DNA of 6,018 nucleotides from a bacterium (GTDB lineage Bacteria; Nitrospinota_A; UBA7883; JACRGQ01), in assembly GCA_021815535.1 (NCBI GenBank), contig JAKAGL010000160.1:1-6018 (forward strand), given 5' to 3'. This document shows positions 1 through 5,065 of this stretch, one piece after another (within the stretch, counting starts at the first letter, position 1; the number at the start of each line of letters is the position of its first letter). A program made the translations under genes and the position numbers. The notes under the pieces are model-generated. The model was not told the origin of the DNA. It saw nothing but the letters and a program-made list of their open reading frames with translations, and searched no databases.

Positions 1-173
1 GGCCGTTTCAGGATGGACATATGGTCGATTATTACCTGAGCCCGGTGGAAATGCTTTTTGGCTCGGGCATAACCGCCTTTGTTTTCCTTCTCTATACGCT
101 GAGCCTTAAATTTTTTGAGATGACGCCAGACAAAGCGGTGATCGCGGACGAGCCCGCTGATGCAAAAGACTGA
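1..173 (+). CDS. C-terminal end of an integral membrane protein, possibly NrfD/HybB/DsrP-like (5' partial)
   Basis: An open frame enters from the left edge (first full codon at base 3) and stops with TGA at 171-173, leaving 56 visible residues. The visible part contains a short polar lead, the motif YYLSPVEMLFGSG, one hydrophobic segment (ITAFVFLLYTLSL) and a short charged tail. This pattern is seen at the last transmembrane helix of NrfD/HybB/DsrP-type subunits: aromatic, then Pro/Ser-x-x-Glu, then a glycine-bearing helix ending in Lys-Phe-Phe and a hydrophilic tail. Such subunits exchange electrons between quinones and periplasmic Fe-S or haem partners. The assignment rests on this short segment and on the cytochrome downstream, so it is tentative; another polytopic membrane protein is possible. 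The next gene starts 29 bases after the stop on the same strand, which suggests co-transcription. An internal ATG at 21 would give only 50 residues and is unlikely to be the real start. Confidence 0.5.
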   Translation, partial: PFQDGHMVDYYLSPVEMLFGSGITAFVFLLYTLSLKFFEMTPDKAVIADEPADAKD

Positions 174-190
174 TCGCTTCAATTAACAAT

Positions 191-197
191 GCGGAGG
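191..197 (+). promoter_or_regulatory. Ribosome binding site deciding the start at 203
   Basis: The bases GCGGAGG lie five nucleotides before ATG at 203. An in-frame GTG at 197-199 overlaps this element and would leave no ribosome binding site of its own. The ATG at 203 also begins directly with a good signal peptide, so it is the preferred start. Confidence 0.7.
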
Positions 198-202
198 TGG
201 GG

Positions 203-1093
203 ATGAAGGGTTTTGTTTCGCTTCTTGCAGCCCTGGTTCTGGTTTGCGGCGCGGCGCAGGCGGCCGAAACCCATCACGCGTATTACAAGGCCACGGTCGA
301 ACTGAATATCTCCGATACCGCCCGGAAAGTGAAAGATGCCCTCGAAACCGCCGGCTTCGCCATCATCGGCGAATACAGCCCCGAAGGGAAGCCATCGCTG
401 AAAGTGATCGTGTTTTCCAGCCAGGCGCTTCAGGATGAATTGGCGCAGGTGAAGGACCGCGGTCTTCTTGCCGCGGCGCTCAAGATCGGCCTGATGGAAA
501 CCGGGGGGCACACCACCGTCTCCATCGTCAATCCAGCCTACCTTTTCCGGGCCTACCTGATGAAAGAATTTCCGGGCCACGAAACGCCGCTCATGAAGAT
601 AGACGACCTCGTGAAACAGGCGCTTCAGGTCGCCGTCAAACAGGACCTCACCCCCTTTGGCGGCGAATTGAGCCCCAAAGAACTGGCGCACTATCACTAC
701 ATGTTCGGCATGGAGTATTTTGACGACCCCGTCTGGCTTAAAAAATTCCACTCTTTCGATGAAGGGGTGGAAAAAATCCGGAAAAGCCTTGCCGAACGAA
801 AGGGAGGCGCGGCGCCAGTCTACGAAATTATCAACCAATCGGGAAAAACCGCCGTGTTTGGCATAGCCTTGGAAGACAAAGAAAAAGGCGAGCCGCATTT
901 CCTGCCGATCATCGGGGAAGACCATCTTGCCGCCCTCCCCTATGAAATAATCCTGGTGGACAAAATATCCACCATGTTGCACGGCAGATACCGTATCGCG
1001 TTGCATTGGCCGCAGTTGACCATGGGCACCTTCGGCAAGATCATGTCCACCCCGGCGGACATAGAGGAAACCATGAAAAGCTTGACCAATTGA
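203..1093 (+). CDS. Exported protein with two tandem DUF302-like modules, function unknown
   Basis: A 296-residue protein with a Sec signal peptide: basic start MKGF, hydrophobic core at residues 4-17, and an AQA signal peptidase I site at 18-20. Cys15 does not fit a lipobox because Val precedes it, so a soluble periplasmic protein is expected. Residues 28-120 resemble DUF302-type domains: an amphipathic helix (KVKDALETAGF), strands, an alanine-rich ALKIGL segment, and a TTVSIVNPAYL strand ending in Asn-Pro. Residues 185-290 repeat the same plan, with a helix (FDEGVEKIRKSL), a strand VYEII, then FGIAL, ALPYEIILVD, and RYRIALHWP followed by LTMGTFGKI. The linker at 121-184 holds His163 and His165 next to Met167 and Met170, which could be metal or haem ligands, though this is speculative. 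The biochemical role of DUF302 proteins is unclear. Position directly after a membrane subunit and before a multihaem cytochrome suggests a periplasmic accessory to that redox system. The family call is from remembered pattern only. Confidence 0.75.
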   Translation: MKGFVSLLAALVLVCGAAQAAETHHAYYKATVELNISDTARKVKDALETAGFAIIGEYSPEGKPSLKVIVFSSQALQDELAQVKDRGLLAAALKIGLMETGGHTTVSIVNPAYLFRAYLMKEFPGHETPLMKIDDLVKQALQVAVKQDLTPFGGELSPKELAHYHYMFGMEYFDDPVWLKKFHSFDEGVEKIRKSLAERKGGAAPVYEIINQSGKTAVFGIALEDKEKGEPHFLPIIGEDHLAALPYEIILVDKISTMLHGRYRIALHWPQLTMGTFGKIMSTPADIEETMKSLTN

Positions 1094-1256
1094 GGCATAT
1101 ATGAAGCATTTATATAGCCATAAAGTATTTTTTATCCGCCGAAATATGAAAACAGATGGATAATGTATTGAATGTAAAGATACTGGTTTTGGGAGGGTTC
1201 GGGAATTTTTACGGCACCTTCCGCTGGTCTAAACAGGGGTTTAATAAGGAGGTTTC
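1094..1256 (+). other. AT-rich 163-base spacer upstream of the cytochrome; no convincing promoter
   Basis: This is the longest gap within the co-directional block and is clearly more AT-rich than the flanking genes. The best sigma-70-like pair found is TTGAGG (1090-1095) with TATAGC (1113-1118) at 17-base spacing, four of six matches in each box, overlapping the end of the previous gene. GATAAT at 1159-1164 lacks a -35 partner. No sigma-54 -24/-12 pair or FNR-type dyad was seen. A weak imperfect hairpin spans 1094-1119, and a 5-bp inverted repeat (TAAAC/GTTTA, 1230-1243) sits just before the ribosome binding site. Whether the cytochrome has its own promoter is undecided. Confidence 0.4.
1246..1252 (+). 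promoter_or_regulatory. Strong ribosome binding site of the seven-haem cytochrome
   Basis: AAGGAGG is a near-perfect Shine-Dalgarno sequence four bases before ATG at 1257. It is the strongest in the window and fixes the start, suggesting high translation of the cytochrome. Confidence 0.85.
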
Positions 1257-3590
1257 ATGAACAAGTGGCGGGCAATCTTCAGAATGCCTTTGTTCCTGGC
1301 GGCCGCCGTCTTCGGTTTTGGCGCACTAGCGCAGCCGGTGGTGGCGGAAGCGGCCAAGGACAAGGGACACGACTATGTCATCTCGATCAACTACGAGCTT
1401 GGCATGCACTGCACCGGATTCGACTTCACCTACTGTTGCGTTCTTCCCCCTTATAACTCCGTGCAAGCCCAGGTGGTGCGTAACGGCAGACTGGACAAGG
1501 GGCCCGATAAGCTCCCGAAGCTCCTTGAGTCCGATCCGAAGAATCCCGAAGTGCTGGTTGACGGCAGCAAGCGGTTCAAACTGCACTACGAGCATGTCGG
1601 CAACTCCTACTCCGAAGGAAACAAGATGGCATACTGGAACGCCCCGTATGACATCAATGGTAACGGAAATCCCTACGAACCGAACGAAAGCGTTGCCAAC
1701 GCCTACTTCCGCCACCTTTACATTTATGCCGACCTTGCGGGAAGCAACCCCAAAGGAACCAGCAAAGACAGCGAAAAACTGCGCGTTGGTGTTGAACTCC
1801 CGATCCCGCAGGATGCAGGCCCTTCCGGCCAGCCGGTTTCCAACGGATTCCTGCATTACTCCGGCGACAAGGGAACCGTTGTGTTCACTAAAAGCCCCGT
1901 GCTGGATAACGTGCCGATCGTGCTGACCAATCCCGGCATATGGGATGCCCTCGGCCTGCCACTCACCGGATTCTACGATAAAGACGTGGAAAAAGGGATG
2001 CTCCGGCTGGAAGAAACCGATATCCAGCCCTATCAGGAAGCCAAAGTAACCCTGGTTGACGAAAAAACCGGCAAAGCGGTCATCGACTCCGCCACCGGCA
2101 AGCCGGTATCGTATGTCGGCACCAACCCGATCGACGTTCCCAACTGCTTTAACTGCCACTCGAACGCGAACGCGAACGGCGTTCAGTATAATAAGTACAA
2201 AGATGAAATGAATTACTGGAAGTCGGTCGGCGCATCGAACTGGTTCGCCAGCTTGAAGGCCACCGCCATTTCCATCATGGAGATTCACGATGCCAAGCAT
2301 GGCACCGATTTCCTGAAAAACTACAACCCGAAAGCCACCAACAACCGCTTGGGCCGCCAGGCAGTCCTCTGCCAGGAATGCCACGCGGATAACGTCATCG
2401 CCCGGCTTTCCTCCAAAACGGTCGGCGAAGCGGTGCCCGGCGCCAAGGATGAAGACAAAAGCCGCGTGATCATGCCGTTGACCGAAGCGCTGCACTTTGC
2501 CCACATCAAAAACCGCCCGCTGCCGGACAGCAAGGGACGCACCGGTTCCTGCCAGGGGTGCCACCCCGCCCACCGGTTTGACCGGAGCATGAAGGGCTAC
2601 CCGATCACCAAGAACGGGGAAAACGCCTTCGCCAAGGCGGATAACCGCGATGCGGCCGGCGGCTGCTTTGTGGGACGCGATGCGCACAGCAATCCCGAAA
2701 GCCGGAAGCTGAAAGGCGGACAGCACCTGAACGCCATCGGCCAATACCTGAAAGCCAACGTCTCCACCGAAGGGGGCAAATACAAAGGTATCTGGTGCAC
2801 CAACTGCCACAACCAGCTCTCGCGTGAACTCTATCAGCGCGACAACCTGAAATCGGCCTTTAAGCCGGGCGACGGGGAAACGCTGCGCAACAAGTCGCTC
2901 GCCCAGATAGCCGAAGCCATCGGCGTCGACGAGAAAACCCTCATCGACCGCTATATCGATCCGAAGGTGACCGATGCGGACAACGGCGTATTGCAGACAT
3001 GGGGCAAAGTCCGCACCGTACCCGATATCGCGGTGATCAAGGTCGCCAACGGCGGCCCGGTGGTGACAAAGGATGAAGACGGCGACGTCAACGTCCAGAT
3101 ACTTTCCGCCAACCCCAGCGACAAGATCGAAGGGGGCATGGCGGTTCCCTACTCCGCAGCGACAAACGGCCGCGATTACTGGCTCTCGGCCGGCGAACCG
3201 CACTGCGCCGACTGCCACACCGCTCCGTTCGTCGAAGGCCAGGGCGGCGTCGCTTTCCCGATCAACCAGCCGGGCAAGTACAGCCTGATGCGCTACTCCA
3301 AGGGACACTCCGGGCTGGCCTGCCAGGCGTGCCACCAGTCGATACACGGGCTTTACCCGGCCAATCCCAAAGTGGACCAAACCACTTTCAACCAGGCCGC
3401 GGCGATGAACCCGGACGGCAGTCATGGCCCGGTCAAGTGTGCCGCCTGCCACGTTACCAACAAAGGCGGCGTACCGACCGTCGCCGAGAAACGGGAATAC
3501 AATGGCAAGAAGATAGGCACCGATTATGCCCTTGCCGTTGAATTCATGCATTCCATCGCCCCCGATCTTGGCGGAGCCAACCCCAAGTAA
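1257..3590 (+). CDS. Exported seven-haem c-type cytochrome with an N-terminal LGMHC-type module
   Basis: A 777-residue protein with a signal peptide (basic MNKWR, hydrophobic core about 11-24, likely cleavage after ALA at 25 or VVA at 30). No lipobox is seen, so the product should be periplasmic or secreted. Seven CXXCH haem c sites lie at residues 297-301, 372-376, 432-436, 514-518, 650-654, 689-693 and 728-732. Candidate distal ligands include His344, His348, His413, His416, His439, His490, His684, His697, His723 and His765. Residues 40-296 contain no haem and start with NYELGMHC, a Cys60-Cys61 pair, LPPYN and AQVV. They end in a PLTGFYD/TDIQP-type stretch that runs into the first haem. I associate this layout with large uncharacterised exported multihaem proteins, but cannot name a family. 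Residues 535-645 are another haem-free stretch. Cys470 with a GRDAH sequence may mark a lost eighth site. Expected role: electron transfer or a terminal redox reaction outside the inner membrane; substrate unknown. Confidence 0.9.
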   Translation: MNKWRAIFRMPLFLAAAVFGFGALAQPVVAEAAKDKGHDYVISINYELGMHCTGFDFTYCCVLPPYNSVQAQVVRNGRLDKGPDKLPKLLESDPKNPEVLVDGSKRFKLHYEHVGNSYSEGNKMAYWNAPYDINGNGNPYEPNESVANAYFRHLYIYADLAGSNPKGTSKDSEKLRVGVELPIPQDAGPSGQPVSNGFLHYSGDKGTVVFTKSPVLDNVPIVLTNPGIWDALGLPLTGFYDKDVEKGMLRLEETDIQPYQEAKVTLVDEKTGKAVIDSATGKPVSYVGTNPIDVPNCFNCHSNANANGVQYNKYKDEMNYWKSVGASNWFASLKATAISIMEIHDAKHGTDFLKNYNPKATNNRLGRQAVLCQECHADNVIARLSSKTVGEAVPGAKDEDKSRVIMPLTEALHFAHIKNRPLPDSKGRTGSCQGCHPAHRFDRSMKGYPITKNGENAFAKADNRDAAGGCFVGRDAHSNPESRKLKGGQHLNAIGQYLKANVSTEGGKYKGIWCTNCHNQLSRELYQRDNLKSAFKPGDGETLRNKSLAQIAEAIGVDEKTLIDRYIDPKVTDADNGVLQTWGKVRTVPDIAVIKVANGGPVVTKDEDGDVNVQILSANPSDKIEGGMAVPYSAATNGRDYWLSAGEPHCADCHTAPFVEGQGGVAFPINQPGKYSLMRYSKGHSGLACQACHQSIHGLYPANPKVDQTTFNQAAAMNPDGSHGPVKCAACHVTNKGGVPTVAEKREYNGKKIGTDYALAVEFMHSIAPDLGGANPK
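2161..2178 (+). repeat. Three tandem copies of the hexamer CGAACG inside the cytochrome gene
   Basis: Three perfect copies of CGAACG directly follow the first haem codons and encode an alternating Asn-Ala run (residues 303-307). Because the unit is six bases, copy-number change would keep the frame and only lengthen or shorten the loop after haem 1. It may simply be a chance low-complexity loop. Confidence 0.6.
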
Positions 3591-3613
3591 ACGGGCAATT
3601 GCGCGGTATAATG

Positions 3614-3648
3614 AAACGGCTGGCGGTTTTAAGCCGCCAGCCGTTTTT
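3614..3648 (+). terminator. Strong intrinsic terminator after the cytochrome gene
   Basis: A perfect 13-bp stem (AAACGGCTGGCGG at 3614-3626 with its complement at 3634-3646) closes a 7-base loop and runs into five Ts (3644-3648). It begins 23 bases after the cytochrome stop codon. The leading AAA makes it weakly usable in reverse too. It should end most transcripts of the cytochrome operon and sits only 35 bases before the next start codon. Confidence 0.93.
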
Positions 3649-3674
3649 CATTTGCATTTGAACAAACATTTTGC

Positions 3675-3679
3675 GGGAG
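3675..3679 (+). promoter_or_regulatory. Ribosome binding site of the SurA-like gene
   Basis: GGGAG lies four bases before ATG at 3684 and supports that start, which begins directly with a signal peptide. It is weaker than the site of the cytochrome upstream. Confidence 0.6.
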
Positions 3680-3683
3680 CACC

Positions 3684-4952
3684 ATGGCCATCAAACCGTT
3701 TTGCGCAATGCTGGCGGCTTTCCTGTTACTCTCACCGGTCATAGCCGCGGCGGACAGCCCCGCCGCGAAAGTGGATAGCCATATCATCACCATCGAAGAA
3801 CTGAAGAAAACCATAAACAGCACCCCCTATGCCCTGCCGAACGGCATCCCCGCCACCGGTTCGCAAAAAACGCTGGTGATGGAAGTGCTGGGAGGCATGA
3901 TCGACGCCGAGCTGTTGTATGACGACGCGGTAAAACAGGGCGTTCCCGCTTCGCCGGAATTCACCAGCGAAATAAATTCGGACAGACGTTCCCATCTTGC
4001 GGAATTGTATCGGAATAAGATCCTGAACGCCGTCGCCCCCGGCGATGCCGAGATCGCCGCCTATGCAAAAGAAAAGAAAACCGGCATGGAAGCTGCGAGA
4101 GCGTTGCTTGTGAAAGAACGCCGCGGCAACGTTCTTGAGAAAGAGTCGGCCCGCCTGTTCGATGCCTATGCGGTCAAATACGTGCCCACCGTCGCCACGG
4201 CGCCGCTCTCTTCCTTCACCGATGACGACATCCTGGTTTCCTCAAGATCATTCAGCATTTATTTCAAGGACATCAAAGAACCGCTCGCCCAATCCGGAAA
4301 CAACAAAAACGCGCTGATGGATATCCTTTCCCAATCGGTGGAAGAAGAGCTGTTCGCCGCCGCCGCCCTTGAAGCGGGCCTTGATAATGACAAGGCCTTT
4401 AGCGATGAAACGGCCGCCAACGCCCGCGTACTGGCCATCGTGATCCACAGGCGAAACCTTGAAAAGCGCTTTGCCCCCGCAGAAAAGGATCTGGCCGCGT
4501 TCTTGGAAAAGAACGGCTATCTGCGCTACAAACCGCAAACCGCCAATGTGTTGCTGATCGTCGCCAAGTCAAAACCGGAAGCTGAATCACTGCGGCAACG
4601 CGCCATGAACGGCGAAAGCTTCTACGCGCTTGCCACCGAACATTCAATCGCCCCGAACGCGGGCGTGAATGCCGGGCGCATCGATCCAATAACCATTGGC
4701 AACCATCCCTACTCCAGCATCGACGCGATGCTTATGAAAATGAAGCCGGACGAGATCTCGCTGCCGGTCAAAGGGGATAAAGGGTACAGCATTTTCAAAC
4801 TGCTTTCGATAACCCGGCGCGAAGAACGCGACCCAAATGAATTGCGGGAAACCGCGTCCCGGCTCATCGTTGATGGCCGCATGCTGAAATATCTTGATAC
4901 CCTGCGGAAAGGATCAAAAATCGTCATCTATCCCGCCGTGAACGATCTGTGA
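3684..4952 (+). CDS. SurA-like periplasmic chaperone with duplicated helical core and a degenerate parvulin domain
   Basis: A 422-residue protein, close to the usual length of SurA. Residues 1-23 form a Sec signal peptide with likely cleavage after AAA. Residues 29-44 fit the start of SurA N-terminal domains (KVDSHIITIEEL). Residues 65-130 and 211-276 align without gaps at a constant offset of 146, sharing the Met-Glu/Asp start, ELL/ELF, the Gly before position 88, and Ala-Pro at 118-119 and 264-265, so the helical core appears duplicated. Residues 286-377 match a parvulin rotamase by pattern (helix ESLRQRAMNGESFYALATEHS, KPDEISLPV, KGYSIFKL). The usual histidines are replaced by Asn288 and Ser369, so isomerase activity is doubtful and a holdase role is more likely. 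Proteins of this type escort outer-membrane or periplasmic clients. The gene lies just after a cytochrome, but a strong terminator separates the two. It has no visible promoter of its own. Confidence 0.82.
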   Translation: MAIKPFCAMLAAFLLLSPVIAAADSPAAKVDSHIITIEELKKTINSTPYALPNGIPATGSQKTLVMEVLGGMIDAELLYDDAVKQGVPASPEFTSEINSDRRSHLAELYRNKILNAVAPGDAEIAAYAKEKKTGMEAARALLVKERRGNVLEKESARLFDAYAVKYVPTVATAPLSSFTDDDILVSSRSFSIYFKDIKEPLAQSGNNKNALMDILSQSVEEELFAAAALEAGLDNDKAFSDETAANARVLAIVIHRRNLEKRFAPAEKDLAAFLEKNGYLRYKPQTANVLLIVAKSKPEAESLRQRAMNGESFYALATEHSIAPNAGVNAGRIDPITIGNHPYSSIDAMLMKMKPDEISLPVKGDKGYSIFKLLSITRREERDPNELRETASRLIVDGRMLKYLDTLRKGSKIVIYPAVNDL

Positions 4953-5065
4953 TCTTCCCGGGGGCGCGTTATTCGTTATTCCCGCAGAAGGCGGTACGCA
5001 GGCGCCCGGCGCGTTCGGCTTAAGGAACCCGGGCCGGATTTCATCGATCCCCTGCGGGATACGGC
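4953..5065. other. Convergent intergenic region with a GC-rich hairpin
   Basis: This 113-base gap separates the ends of two converging genes. It contains a bulged hairpin at 5004-5034: GCCCGG and GTTC pair with GAAC and CCGGGC around an 8-base loop, with a 3-base bulge. A small hairpin ATCCC/GGGAT lies at 5047-5060, and GTTATTC occurs twice in tandem at 4968-4981. Neither hairpin is followed by a proper T tract on either strand, so at best these are weak terminators. No gene is seen. Confidence 0.4.

Noticed and set aside
197..199. GTG as the start of the DUF302-like gene
   Set aside because: It overlaps the Shine-Dalgarno GCGGAGG that serves the ATG at 203 and has no site of its own.
240..250. 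Lipoprotein signal at Cys15 of the DUF302-like protein
   Set aside because: The residue before Cys is Val, which does not fit the lipobox, while a good AQA signal peptidase I site follows at 18-20.
179..1006. 275-codon open frame on the minus strand opposite the DUF302-like gene
   Set aside because: The plus-strand frame has a signal peptide, a ribosome binding site and structured strands; the minus-strand product shows no recognisable domain and arises from codon bias.
1326..3551. 741-codon open frame on the minus strand, antisense to the cytochrome gene
   Set aside because: It is a shadow of the seven-haem gene: the translation is a V/A/G/F-rich string without motifs, has no ribosome binding site logic, and the plus strand holds seven CXXCH sites plus a signal peptide.
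3607..3612. Perfect TATAAT as a normal sigma-70 promoter
   Set aside because: No TTGACA-like box is found 15-19 bases upstream and no extended -10 TG is present, so it is kept only as a speculative note with the terminator finding.
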